From assembly GCA_035772405.1 (NCBI GenBank), contig JAYKKM010000337.1:2825001-2889000 (forward strand): DNA of 64,000 bases, in the 5' to 3' direction. Shown piece after piece: positions 48,625-63,390 of this stretch. The stretch comes from Chrysogorgia sp. JL179-B06. Taxonomy: Eukaryota; Cnidaria; Anthozoa; Scleralcyonacea; Chrysogorgiidae. The notes beneath the pieces were generated by a model. It was not told the origin of the DNA. It did not search any database and was given only the letters and a program-made list of their open reading frames with translations. The translations under genes and the position numbers were made by a program. Positions within the stretch are counted from its first letter, which is position 1; every line of letters starts with the position of its first letter.

Positions 48625-48980
48625 ATAAATCTAAGTAGTCTAACGTTTCGAGCGAAGGTCCTTCGGTTTTTTAGGGCTTGGGGTCGAGCAAGCGGGCTGC
48701 ACGAAGGGCCTTCTCTGACGAAGGGCCTTCGCTCGAAACGTAAGACTACTTACACGCAGGGCCACCGAGAACCAAGATAGGTCCAGGCCCTAAATGACCT
48801 AGAAGCTTCATTCTATGTGTAGGATTTGCATGATGGTTATCGTTTGGGGCCCCTTATTTGACCTAGGGGCAGTTGCCTCATGCTACCCACCTCTAGGCAG
48901 GGCTACTTACACGCTATTTCAGCAGTACACCAACCTTTTTAGATATTTGATTTGTATTTCTACACTACCTACACAGCACA
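48625..48980. mobile_element. Family A element, extended, with two facing hammerhead-like cores
   Basis: Left part GTCTAACGTTTCGAGCGAAG at 48639. Plus-strand CTGACGA at 48715, AGGGCCTTCGCTC, then GAAA at 48735. The right terminal repeat CACCAACCTTTTTAGATATT is followed by TTGATTTGTATT. The middle carries about 130 bp of other sequence. Confidence 0.7.
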
Positions 48981-49084
48981 ACACGTTTTATTAATAAATC
49001 TAAGGCTGTAAGCTTTGAGTTTCTTTTCACAAATGGCGACAAATGATGGTCATGCAAAACGGTCGTGGATTTTTAGTATACGTA

Positions 49085-49283
49085 CCCAAAAGGTCGAAAT
49101 GTGGAGAGAGCTAGACTGTAACCAACCCCAAAACAACAAAGATCCTAACCCTAACGAGTTTTCTAACCCTCCCCCCCCGGCTGTGTTTGTGAGAAAACTC
49201 GTTAGGCGGGGGGGGGGGTTAGGATCTTTGTTGTTTTGGGGTTGGTTACAGTCCTCTCTCCACATTTCGACCTTTTGGGTATA
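49085..49283. repeat. Fold-back with G/C-homopolymer loop
   Basis: Arms CCCAAAAGGTCGAAATGTGG and CCACATTTCGACCTTTTGGG, and AACCCCAAAACAACAAAGAT with its complement. The loop contains runs of C and of G, so the exact length is uncertain. Confidence 0.8.
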
Positions 49284-49708
49284 CTAAAGAGACACGACCC
49301 ATGTAAAACGCGGTCATATTTGAAAAAATAAGCTCAAAATTTGGCAACCTTAAACTAATCACAACCGAAATTGTTTTATTTTTAAATATTTATGAAGGCG
49401 TATGTGTTAATATTGATTTTGCATACATGTTATTTGTCGGCACAACTGCTGCAGTAAATATTAGAACTGTCTAATGTTATATATACCGCGTATTATTCAG
49501 AATAAACACATCCTAGGCGTTATTAAAATATTCTCGCATTTTTAGGGAAGTATTTAATCGCCGGGGAGTGGCGTTTATCACTAAATTCGCTAAAAACAAG
49601 AAAACCAAACAATCGATTTATTTCCTTGCATAACATTCGCATAACATCAGCATGAATATCATGGTTTACATATAATCTTTACGTATATTTATATACATAT
49701 ATCCGGAA

Positions 49709-49793
49709 AAGGTGACTGCCCCAACAGGGCTCCGAATCAACGTTTCGGCGCTCTAACCTTTGAGCTATTGAGACACGGTCAGAACAGTCAGTG
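49709..49793 (-). repeat. tRNA-like SINE fragment
   Basis: The minus strand reads CCGTGTCTCAATAGCTCAAA, GGTTAGAGCGCCGAAACGTT, GATTCGGAGCCCTGTTGGGG. It matches the tRNA-like element at 52205-52281, but with the B box lost. Confidence 0.6.
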
Positions 49794-49910
49794 ATTTCTC
49801 CATATACATATTAAATTCGCCGCTTTCACTCGACACCAACAGGCAGTTTATCTTATCTAACCATAACATGGAGCAAGGCCTTTACGTATATGTAATCGCA
49901 TGATAGCGTT

Positions 49911-50012
49911 TGCAATTAAGGATTTACACTACGAGTCATGATATTTGATAATTATGCCGAAATTGCGCGACTTGAGACAATTTTGAAATATCGCGAGTAG
50001 TGTAAATCCTTA
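49911..50012. repeat. Inverted repeat
   Basis: GCAATTAAGGATTTACACTA at the left pairs with TAGTGTAAATCCTTAATTGC at the right, arms about 22 bp, with weaker inner pairing (CGACTTGAGACAA, TCGCGAG). Confidence 0.75.
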
Positions 50013-50216
50013 ATTGCACAAACAAAATCATATGAATAATATGTTTATTATATATATGATAAAATTACGTCTGGTAAAATTACGTCTGTCATTTAACCTG
50101 TTTTTACTGCTGTTAGTCTGTACGAGTATGATTTAGTTAGAGTCGATTACGCTCAGGATAAGATTGGCATATTATGCGAGCCGGATGCTAGTCATGTTTT
50201 AAGCGCTCGACTACTA

Positions 50217-50361
50217 TTCAGTTTATCACTCTTAGGTGAACGGAAAACCCAACTGATAGGGATTCCGAGGGCCTACGATTTAAGATCGTTTTCTGGTGTT
50301 GTTGCAAAGGCAGCACATTTTACTCCATTATTTTTAGACCCTGAGTGATGCGGTCCTGTCG
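50217..50361 (-). mobile_element. SINE-like repeat, copy 4, upstream of GPCR
   Basis: The minus strand shares GGCCCTCGGAATCCCTATCA and TTCACCTAAGAGTGATAAAC with the other copies. A family A fragment (AGTCCCTTCGTCAGAGAGTG) follows at 50373-50400. About 250 bp upstream of the receptor start. Confidence 0.7.
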
Positions 50362-50560
50362 AAATAGTATGTAAGTCCCTTCGTCAGAGAGTGAAACATA
50401 AAAGTGGGATGAAACAAAGTGAGATCGTTCATTTAAAGAAATGATTTGTTGTCATTTTAATCAGTTCTACCGCAAGCGATCTGACAATCCTTGACATGTA
50501 CGCCAATCATAAAAACACACCTTTATTTAGCTACGATTTTTCATTAGTAACTACATTTGT

Positions 50561-50568
50561 TATATAAA
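50561..50568 (+). promoter_or_regulatory. Possible TATA box of the GPCR gene
   Basis: TATATAAA lies 40 bp before the start codon at 50608, implying a very short leader. Position only; other AT-rich matches are common here. Confidence 0.3.
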
Positions 50569-50607
50569 ACTGCCTGCATAAATATAGTCTGCACAAGCAC
50601 TCGAAAT

Positions 50608-51882
50608 ATGGCTCAAAACATCACCGAAGAAGAGAAAATTCTGCTGGCATGTGCAAAATGGGGAGACATGATCGAGGTTGATAACTCCGCAGCAGCAAGA
50701 ATCTCTTCGACCTGGATTTGTATTATAAACGGAATCCTGGCAATCCACGGTGCTCTCCTCAATGCCTTGATTGTAACCGTATATTACAAAGATCGAAGAC
50801 TACAAACTATATCCAATGTTTTAATCGTAGCTCTAGCGATGGCTGATCTCTCAGTTTGCCTTATAGGACAGCCAGTTGCAATTGTGATCCACAGTTTAAA
50901 GCTTTATCGAATCCATAGCTGCATCTTGGAATTATCCTCGTTTCTGTTGACGGAATTTGGAATTGGGCTTTCTTGTACGATCGTTTGTTTGGTGATTCCT
51001 TTTGAACGGTCCATTGCGATATTTTTCCCGCTAAAACATCGAACACTTGTAACAAAGCAGCTCCTAAAAACAGCCATAGTGGTGTCCTCGTTGATTTACA
51101 TCTTTTCTGGTGTAGTTTTCACGTTTTTCCTATCGCTGCAAATCTTCTTTTCAATACAACTTCTTGCAATCATTCTTGGAATGGCCTTCGTGGCTGCCGT
51201 GTATTCACGTATTTTTATCCTTGTCCAAAAAAAGACAAAAACTGGAAGAATATCCCAGGGGGTAACTCCTGCAGATAACTCTCCTTCACCTCCAAGGCGT
51301 TCAATTGAAAGAACTCCGCGGCATAACTGCCCTTGCAAATCAACTCCAAAATGTTGTAACGTTTGCAAGAAGATACTAGAAGCCGTTGATAACCAAGCTC
51401 AGCACACATCAAACAATTGCCTTCAGATAGCTGAAAAAGCAGCCCCTTCACCTCCGAAGCGTTCAATTGAACAAACTCCACAGCATAACTGCCCTTGCAC
51501 ACCAACTCCAAACTGTAACGTTTGCGAGAAGATAGCAGCCGTTGATAACCACACTCAGCACACTTCAAACCATCGCCTTCATATAGCTGAAAAAGCAGCG
51601 CAAAGATCCAAAAAGGAAAAACGAGTCTTGAAGACAATGATAATGATTTTCGGAGCACTGGTGTTGTGCTTTCTTCCACGTGCTATCTCAATCATGTGTA
51701 TGATCTTTGGTGCGGCAGACGTGCAAATGTTCTACAACTATCTCCTTCCATGGACAGATATTATGACCTACAGTAATTCTTCGCTCAATCCATATATCTA
51801 CTTCTTCAAAAAGAGGGATATTTGGGAAGCAACCAAGAGAATCTTATTTGGCAGAACTTCGCGGGCCGCACTGCATGTATAA
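50608..51882 (+). CDS. Orphan rhodopsin-type (class A) GPCR, single exon, 424 residues
   Basis: Seven-helix receptor. Start chosen at the ATG in AAATATGG; the frame is open upstream but without an ATG. N-glycosylation site NIT at 4-6. N52 and D80 (LAMAD) mark TM1 and TM2. ERS at 133-135 replaces DRY after TM3, CFLP at 354-357 is the TM6 CWxP variant, and NPYIY at 394-398 ends TM7. TM4 and TM5 are joined by only about 8 residues without cysteine, so the usual link to C105 cannot form. The third intracellular loop (about 207-340) is long and holds two copies of a 52-55-residue Cys/His-rich repeat. Many such single-exon orphan receptors exist in cnidarians. Ligand unknown. Confidence 0.92.
   Translation: MAQNITEEEKILLACAKWGDMIEVDNSAAARISSTWICIINGILAIHGALLNALIVTVYYKDRRLQTISNVLIVALAMADLSVCLIGQPVAIVIHSLKLYRIHSCILELSSFLLTEFGIGLSCTIVCLVIPFERSIAIFFPLKHRTLVTKQLLKTAIVVSSLIYIFSGVVFTFFLSLQIFFSIQLLAIILGMAFVAAVYSRIFILVQKKTKTGRISQGVTPADNSPSPPRRSIERTPRHNCPCKSTPKCCNVCKKILEAVDNQAQHTSNNCLQIAEKAAPSPPKRSIEQTPQHNCPCTPTPNCNVCEKIAAVDNHTQHTSNHRLHIAEKAAQRSKKEKRVLKTMIMIFGALVLCFLPRAISIMCMIFGAADVQMFYNYLLPWTDIMTYSNSSLNPYIYFFKKRDIWEATKRILFGRTSRAALHV
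51282..51600 (+). repeat. Coding tandem duplication in GPCR loop 3
   Basis: 51282-51444 and 51445-51600 encode two copies of SPSPPRRSIERTPRHNCPC, CNVCKKILEAVDN and QIAEKAA. They differ at several residues and by short in-frame indels, and most cysteines are kept (HNCPC...CNVC). The reading frame is preserved. Confidence 0.9.
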
Positions 51883-52204
51883 CGACCGATGTTCGAACAA
51901 GGGAATTAGTAAAGGGATATTCGGGATATCTAGACTGTTCCATACGATTGACTATCGATTGACATACGATCGATTCCCGGTTGGGGAATTTTCATATACA
52001 TATATTTGACCATTAATAAATCCTCTCTTCATCTAAAGATAATTGTTCTAAAGCCTCCTGTATACAAGAGCCGGTGATAAGCTCGCTACTTGAGGAAGTC
52101 CTGCGAGAGGCTTCGCTCTATTTCGAAGATGAGATGTCTTCCTGTAGAGATTTGAGAGTCGGGGCGATGTATAAATATGTATATGATGTTTGACTGTTCT
52201 GACC

Positions 52205-52310
52205 GTGTCTCAATAGTTCACTGTGGTTAGAGAGCCGATGCGTTGATTCGGAGACCTCGGGTTCGATTCCCGGTTGGCCGGGCAGTCAGAGTTTTCATAT
52301 ACATATATTT
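52205..52310 (+). mobile_element. tRNA-derived SINE copy
   Basis: ACCGTGTCTCAATAGTTCAC, then GGTTAGAGAGCCGATGCGTT, and an intact B box in CGGGTTCGATTCCCGG. The tail CATATACATATATTTGAC is shared with 51992-52009. The D-arm insertion and imperfect anticodon stem argue against a working tRNA. Confidence 0.7.
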
Positions 52311-53519
52311 GACTATAACTTAAATATTATATGTACACCCAGTGTACACCCAGTGCACACCCTTATATGTACAACCAGTGTACACCCTATAATTATATGT
52401 ACAACCAGTGCCTTATATACAAGAAATATCAAATTAATATATGAAAAATGCCAGGTGAAAAGCACGATTAGAAATTCAAGAACTTAGACACTGTGGTTTC
52501 ATCAGATACCTAGTTTCTTAATTTATTGTAACCTATTGTCATCTCCCACATAAGCGACACAAGCGTGTTCGCCTTTCCCTTTATGGATCACGGTTTCGTA
52601 TGAGGCATCCAATGATAGCAATAATGATTAAATAAACGGTATATTGAATTGAGTATTATTTTGGCTAATACCATGATATATTTAGTTTAGTGCACTGAAG
52701 GTCGAACCATTGTTTTGGGTTGAAAATTGCGCGGTACCTGCTTCGTCAATGCTTGAAGACGCTATGTTAATTATTAATCAGTCCATGCAAGCTCTACAAA
52801 GACATTATATACATAGTTGTTAATTAGCTTCAAGTTAGTGTTGTATGCTTTCTCTTAATAATCCTTAACGTAGCCTAAAGGACATTCGAGGAGAACATGG
52901 AGGTTGGAAAAGACAAGTCGAGCTGATAGTAAAAGGTGTTTGGGTGACAGTGATTTCCTCGACTAAGGTAACTAACCACTGATGCATACTTTGAGTTTGC
53001 ATTAGATAAAGTAATATGTGCAAGGCTGGTGTCAATTAAAGGTATTTTTTACAGATATCTAATTTATTTTACACCAACTATAAAAACACTATTTTACAAA
53101 CAGCGCGCAATATATTCAAAGATATTCTAGATCGTCCTAGATCCTCATAGTCGACAAAATAATTAGTTTTAATTGCTAGTTATCACAACAGAGATCCGAT
53201 GGAAATTTTTACACAAACAGAACTGGAAATTCGTGACGGAATTTTACTGAAACTCTTTAATTAAAAAGAAACTAGGGGAATCATAAATTGCCTTAATGTG
53301 TGTTTTTGCAATCGAATGAAAGCTATAGTAATTCAGTCACATGTATGCCTCTTCAGGCAAAGTATGATCATTGAAGGATATATAACCTGGCTGCTGATTG
53401 GCTAAATTTTTGTCACATGATTATATTTTATATATAAAAGTTTCACACATATTTAATTCCACATTACGTTTCACACTCTTACGAAGTGCCTTCTTTCAAA
53501 ACCTGAGACCTCCAACACA

Positions 53520-53730
53520 TTATTTCAGTATTACACCAACCTTTTAGAGTATTTGATTTGTATTTCTACACTACATTATTTTGGTAGTACACCAACCTTT
53601 TAGAGTATTTGATTTGTATTTCTACACTACCTAGACAGTACAGTACTTTGATCTCCTTCACATTATTTCAGTATTACAGCAACCTTTTAGAGTATTTGAT
53701 TTATATTTCTACATTACCCACGTAGCACAA
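53520..53730 (+). repeat. Three tandem right ends of family A elements
   Basis: CACCAACCTTTTAGAGTATT followed by TGATTTGTATTTCTACA occurs at about 53534 and 53591. A diverged third (CAGCAACCTTTTAGAGTATT) is at about 53677. It lies about 120 bp before the start of the next gene. Confidence 0.8.
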
Positions 53731-53852
53731 CACGTTTAAATATCCAACTCGCTATTCTGATTGATTCCTGGAATATTCCTTCATATCAGTATACAAAAGA
53801 CTTTATTATAATAATACAGCACAAAACTTGATCAACACGGAAATTCTCGGAA

Positions 53853-58378
<4,526 letters not shown>

Positions 58379-58810
58379 AAAAAGCATATGCTTTTTCCAA
58401 AAAGTATAAAAAGCAAATACAAACGATCGTGGAAAATAAAAACAAAACAAATTAACAAAACAAGAGGATCATTTAGATGAGAGAGTGAAGAAGACTATAT
58501 TCGTCGAAAGGATAACGTGGTTTTTAATATTATATATATAAAACAATCTTGTAGATAGTATTTAATACGGCGCTTTAAGCTCTGCTTAGTGTTGAAACTT
58601 TCTGACCTTGCGAAAGTAGTATACGAAGCTATACCTAGCGGTTAACGATCATTAAAATGACATTTTGATGATCACTTCAATATATCAATTACTCATTTTC
58701 CTAGGCAAATATACATAATTTTAGTCTGTATTAAAATGTCTGTATTTCTCAATAAAGCATTTATTTTAGTTTTTATCTTACTCTAATACAACGCGTCTAT
58801 AAAACGTACA

Positions 58811-58960
58811 AATCTAAAATTCAAAAGGATTCGTGTACTGTCGAAATAGTGTGTTGTTGCCGGTGTAACGTTTCGAGCGAAAGCCCTTCATCAGAGAGTG
58901 AAACTGTGGAGGGCCATCTCTCGATAGGTTATACCTCCTACACACCAACCTGTTAGAGTA
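58811..58960 (-). mobile_element. Family A element with canonical hammerhead-like core
   Basis: The minus strand reads GTTTCACTCT, CTGATGA (58894-58888), AGGGCTTTCGCTC, GAAA (58874-58871), CGTTACACC. The right end keeps CACCAACCTGTTAGAGTATT. This copy best fits the CUGANGA...GAAA consensus. Confidence 0.7.
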
Positions 58961-58962
58961 TT

Positions 58963-59460
58963 CGACCTGAAGAATGACACACATGACCTGAAGAACGACA
59001 CACCTGACCTGAAGAACGACACACCTGACCTGAACTGGAGGACACACCTGATCTGAAGAACGACACACTTGATCTGAAGGACACACCTGACCTGAAGAAC
59101 AACACACCTGACCTGAAGGACACACCTGATATGGAGGACACACCTGACCTGAAGAACGACACACCTGATCTGGACACACCTGACCTGAAGAATGACACAC
59201 CTGATCTGGACACACCTGACCTGAAGAACGACACACCTGATCTGAAGAACGACACACTTGATCTGAAGAACGACACACTTGATCTGAAGTACACACCTGA
59301 CCTGAAGAACGACACACCTCATCTGAAGGACACACTGACCTGAAGAACGACACACCTCATCTGAAGGACACACCTGACCTGAAGAACGACACACCTGACC
59401 TGAAGGACACACCTAACCTGAAGAACGACACACATGACCTGAAGGACACACCTGACCTGA
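58963..59460 (+). repeat. Minisatellite of CTGAAGAACGACACACCTGAC units
   Basis: About 25-30 copies of two interleaved units, CCTGAAGAACGACACA and CCTGAAGGACACA, with CTGATCTG variants. Frames are open on both strands by virtue of the repeat. The right end runs straight into the family C core at 59457. Confidence 0.9.
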
Positions 59461-59735
59461 AGAACGACACATAGTCCGAAACGTCGTCCATTAATATACG
59501 TAAGTACTCTTACTTAAGTATTTTTCAACACATTGAAGTTCTCTTATTTCTCCTTTTCATATTATATCCAGTTCTTTTGAGAACTTAGCATCTTTCATAG
59601 TAATTCAAAGTATTCGATTATAGCGATAATAAGAATAAATATGAAAGCTACTAAGTTCTCAAAAGAACTGGATATAATATGAAAAAGAGAAATAAGAGAA
59701 CTTCAATGTGTTGAAAAATACACGTGTCCTTCAGG
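59457..59735 (+). mobile_element. Family C fold-back element, long copy
   Basis: CTGAAGA at 59457, ACGACACATAGTCC, GAAACGTCGTCC, then TAAGTACTCTTACTTAAGTA, CATTGAAGTTCTCTTATTTC and CATATTATATCCAGTTCTTT. It folds back from 59640 with AAAGAACTGGATATAATATG and GAGAAATAAGAGAACTTCAA. Confidence 0.75.
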
Positions 59736-59773
59736 TTAGGTGTGTCCTTCTTCTTGTGTCGAAAAATACTTAA

Positions 59774-60091
59774 AGGTGCCGTCCAGTCCGTTCTGCGCAT
59801 GTGTGATTTTTCAAAAGTACGGGACCACATATGTCAACAAACTTCAACGGAATAGATTTGCGACAGTTCGAAAGCGAGTATTCGTCAAAGAGGGCGAAGG
59901 CACGAGTGGTAGTTTGATATATTATCTACATTTAGGAACAGAACAGCTTCTTATAACACGCTTTTTTGGCGGAAAAGCTCAAGCGTTGAAAACAAATCCG
60001 CAATACTTCATGTTCAATGTTTATATAATCAATGTAAACACACAATGTAAACAGAAACGTAGACATGCGCAGAACGGACTGGACGGCACCT
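59774..60091 (+). mobile_element. TTAA-flanked MITE, copy 3, with conserved internal frame
   Basis: At least 29 bp of perfect terminal inverted repeat beginning AGGTGCCGTCCAGTCCGTTC, with TTAA at 59770-59773 and 60092-60095. The internal frame contains VNKLQRNRFATVRKRVFVK and GTEQLLITRFFGGKA and is open from end to end. Inserted into a family C sequence. Confidence 0.9.
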
Positions 60092-60345
60092 TTAAGTAAG
60101 AGTATTCGATTTCATTTCTAATTAACTGCCTACGTATGAGCTTTTATAAGATTTTTATATGATAACATTTTTATAACAGATTTAAAAAACTAGTTGATAC
60201 CACCAAAAATGTCGTTGAAGTCCAACTCTTATTTCAAATATTTTTAATGATATGCGACCAAAGCGTCATAATCTCAATTTCAAGCGTCATCTGAATTAGT
60301 AGTATATAGGTTGTGTATATGTACCACCTGTTACAATTGTTTAAC

Positions 60346-60443
60346 ATGGAGGAAAACAAAAAGCGTCTCCAGACTCTTTCTTGCGAAACAAATCGTTTAA
60401 TTAACTCAGGATTGGAGTTATTAACGGGAAAAGAAAAGCAAAG
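60346..60443 (+). CDS. Candidate first exon of an unidentified gene
   Basis: The ATG in AACATGGAGG opens a frame MEENKKRLQTLSCETNRLIN then SGLELLTGKEKQ, ending at a good donor (AAAG/GTAGGT, phase 2). It looks like a helical protein start. A possible last exon at 62881-62973 (acceptor TTTCAG; KQPLISKKLDRAKVRRWQKM then KPAKFDRRYY, stop) is in the other phase, so at least one exon would be missing between them. Not recognised. Confidence 0.35.
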
Positions 60444-61900
60444 GTAGGTATCTCATACAGTCTATATTTTGACCATTTTTAATGCTGCTGAACCTATGGA
60501 AAAGCGTTTATCGTGCTTCCGTGTCGCTTTATTGTAGTTGATACTAGAAACCAAAACAACAACCAATTAATGTTTCCCAGTTTAGATAATTCAGAATTCT
60601 TGTACAAGATAATTAAGGGTTAACCAAAAAATTAAAAGTTACTTCCGAGATTTACACGAAGGTTCATTGAATAATACACTTGTCATACAATCAAATCAAG
60701 CATCCCGGTAATCGTTGGCAGCGCTAACACTATATATACATACTATATATAAGGTGTATATAGAGATATATCGTATACGTACATGTAAGACGCTGTATAG
60801 AGATATATCGTTACGATTTTGACCTGTGTATGCGTTTCCTGTCATCTTTTTATACTAGCTAGTACAGTATTAGTAAAAAATGTACAGAAGCTATAGTTGA
60901 TACTTATGTATTACTTTTGTTGACATTTTGGACGGTTTGTTGCCCAGCATGATCGAGGTCGTAATACGCAACTACAGGTTTTATTTATATATTCTTGACT
61001 TTCGTTTTACAGTGTTTAATATTATATCCTCTATCCAATTATTTTGAGAACATATAGTAAAATAATTTAATAATCGCCGCACTTCCAGATCCATGGGGCG
61101 GTGCTTTTATTTGAAAAAATTGAACCGTCAAAAAACAAAAATAATAATAATAATTTTTAATACACAACTGGAATTTTTTTGAATGATTTTGCTGCGTGAT
61201 AGACTGCGGTCAAGAAGGCCATAATGAGTTCTATTTTGAATTTATTGGGTTTTTGTATGAATATAAAGTTGTTATGAGCGTTTTGGCAACCCTTTTTAAG
61301 AAGCGCCGCTTTTGATTCAGCGCCGCACCAAAAAGTTGTAAAATTTAGTAAGCGTCGCAGATCGACTAGCATTTACGGCGGTGTGATAATGACAGCCGAG
61401 GGAGGTATTTCCAGGTAATATAAAAGTCTTGTGCTGCCGATATAGGCATTGTAGAAATACAAATCGTATTATTATTTATTATTCTAAACGGTAAGGATCA
61501 AACGGGAACATAGTAACCGCATGTTTTAGCTTGCGCCTTGTTTGACAATCAACTTGCGATGACTTGCGACTAATTTGAGCTTAGTTAAGTTAGGAGGTTG
61601 ATAGTTGAACTGCTTGAGTAAAGTTGTCAAGGTTTTGCTGTACAGGCTTAACTACCTTTACAACTATAATTAGACCTTGTTCAAATTTCACCGCAAGTTT
61701 CTTTGAACTTTTGCGTAAGTCGTTTGAAGTTTTGAACACAAAACATAACGTCGATGCAACTTTTTCGTGCTCAGTAAACAAAATATTAAGATGTTAGCAG
61801 CTTTATTCTTCCTCTAAGATGATATTATAAGAATTAAGATAATTTAAATGCCAAATGGACTAACTGTCCGCCAATTTTCATTTGTTTATACTTTGCCCAT
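60444..61900. other. Intron or intergenic, no clear gene
   Basis: AT-rich unique sequence. 61290-61360 (GCCGCTTTTGATTCAGCGCC, AAAAAGTTGTAAAATTTAG) resembles 36010-36080 in GDI intron 1, so a dispersed repeat is present. Confidence 0.5.
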
Positions 61901-61904
61901 GGCT

Positions 61905-62350
61905 CTAAGAATGTATTGATGTAAGAGCATTGAGACTATTGTATAATGCTCCAGAAACATCTTTATTATTATTAGTTTTATAAGTAACTTATGTAACTTT
62001 AAGAATGTATTGTTGTAAGAGCATTGAGACTACTATTGTATAATGCTCCAGAAATATCTTTATTACTATTATTATTATTTGTATAAGTTACTTAAGTAAC
62101 TTATAAGAATGTATTGTTGTAAGAGCATTGAGACTATTCAATAATGCTCCAGAAACATCTTTATTATTATTAGTTTTATAAGTAACTTATGTAACTTTAA
62201 GAATGTATTGTTGTAAGAGCATTGAGACTACTATTGTATAATGCTCCAGAAACATCTTTATTACTATTATTATTATAAGTTACTTAAGTAACTTATAAGA
62301 ATGTATTGTTGTAAGAGCATTGAGACTAGTGTATAATGCTCCAGAAACGT
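61905..62350 (+). repeat. Five direct repeats of about 80-120 bp
   Basis: Each has AAGAATGTATTGTTGTAAGA, GCATTGAGACTA, TATAATGCTCCAGAAACATC and an ATT trinucleotide run, separated by palindromic TAAGTTACTTAAGTAACTTA in some. An inverted single copy lies at 35580-35660. Confidence 0.85.
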
Positions 62351-62650
62351 CTTTATTATTATTATTATCACTATATACAATACTAATATTATTATTTGAC
62401 GCAATAACATGGGAACCAAGGTTTCTTTCAGGAGGGCACATTTGCCCCCCTGAAAAATATTTCCCCCCTCTTGTAAATTGCCAAGGCGCTCAATCCCCCC
62501 CCCCCCCCAATTTTCATTATGGGGTGTTTTGCCCCCTCTTGTTATATTTTCTGAAAGGATTAATCCTGATGGGAACTAGCGGCAAAACTTGCAACGGCAG
62601 GGGATGGGCTCCGCTCGAAACGTCAGTATTTCGTCACCAAATTCTTGACA

Positions 62651-62686
<36 letters not shown>

Positions 62687-63390
62687 CAATTGTTTTTACT
62701 ATAAAAGGAATGACTCGAAAGACCTTTCAGTTTTTGTCTGGTGTTTATTTTTCGTTAGGTTAGGGTTAGCTACGGTAAGGGTTAGGATTGAGAGTCACCC
62801 TTTTAGCTAAATTAGCCTTCACCAACTTATCCGTTTGACTGATGATTTCGAAAGGAATTTCAAAATAACATGTATTTCAGAAACAGCCACTAATCTCGAA
62901 AAAACTGGATCGAGCAAAAGTACGCCGATGGCAGAAAATGAAGCCTGCAAAATTCGACAGGCGCTATTACTAAGGGACCAAAGTCGCAGTAAATCTGTAG
63001 GCAGGTCATGAGTCGTTGTGCCCAGTAATTTGAAAAATGTCTACTGGTCCTCTTTATAGTAAAACTATTTTATTTTGTCGATGGTAAGAGCACATAATCC
63101 AGCAAAAACTTCATAGGATCCTCAGTTGGTCCCTTAGCAATAAATAAATTGCCAAGTTTTAATAAAATACTGTATTTTAGTTGTCAACGTTTAACGAAAT
63201 ATTTGTTTTGAAAAAGAATTCAAAATAACGCTAGTTGTGGTTAAATTATATATACGATTCTAAACCACACCGCGACTGAAATAGTTTCATGAGGTTTCAC
63301 ATTTATATTACATTTGAAAAGTCGGTAGATATTTAGCTTAACCTGCATTTATGCCTCACGTAGGATAATCCCATTATCCACACTTCCAGA
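62351..63390. other. Low-complexity tracts, possible terminal exon, no named gene
   Basis: Holds a C homopolymer at about 62493-62508, a TA run at 62652-62680, degenerate GGTTAGGGTTAG at 62757-62790 and the possible terminal exon 62881-62973. Nothing else recognised. Confidence 0.5.

Larger units (their letters stand above)
47338..50607. other. Intergenic region filled with fold-back elements
   Basis: 3.3 kb between the Dickkopf-like gene and the GPCR. Elements listed separately at 47521, 48625, 49085, 49709, 49911 and 50217. Also repeated GCGATCGTAGCGATCGCTC at 48080-48165. No gene recognised. Confidence 0.7.
51883..53852. other. Intergenic region between GPCR and predicted membrane protein gene
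   Basis: Contains a partial tRNA-like SINE tail (51953-52010, sharing CATATACATATATTTGAC), the fuller copy at 52205-52310, a TGTACAACCAGTG short repeat (52330-52420) and family A right ends at 53520-53720. AATAAA at 52015 could serve the GPCR. No other gene recognised. Confidence 0.65.
58379..60345. other. 3' flank and composite repeat region
   Basis: 58379-58800 is the 3' UTR and flank of the membrane protein gene. From 58811 it is a chain of a family A element, a minisatellite, a family C element and an inserted TTAA MITE. Confidence 0.75.

Noticed and set aside
58814..59412. Long minus-strand frames rich in FRSGVS or QVCRSS repeats
   Set aside because: Three frames are open together over the CTGAAGAACGACACA minisatellite; no supporting gene features.
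62757..62790. Telomere-like GGTTAGGGTTAG stretches (also near 3400, 42960 and 46990)
   Set aside because: Only one or two degenerate units each, probably parts of a dispersed repeat; not an interstitial telomere tract.
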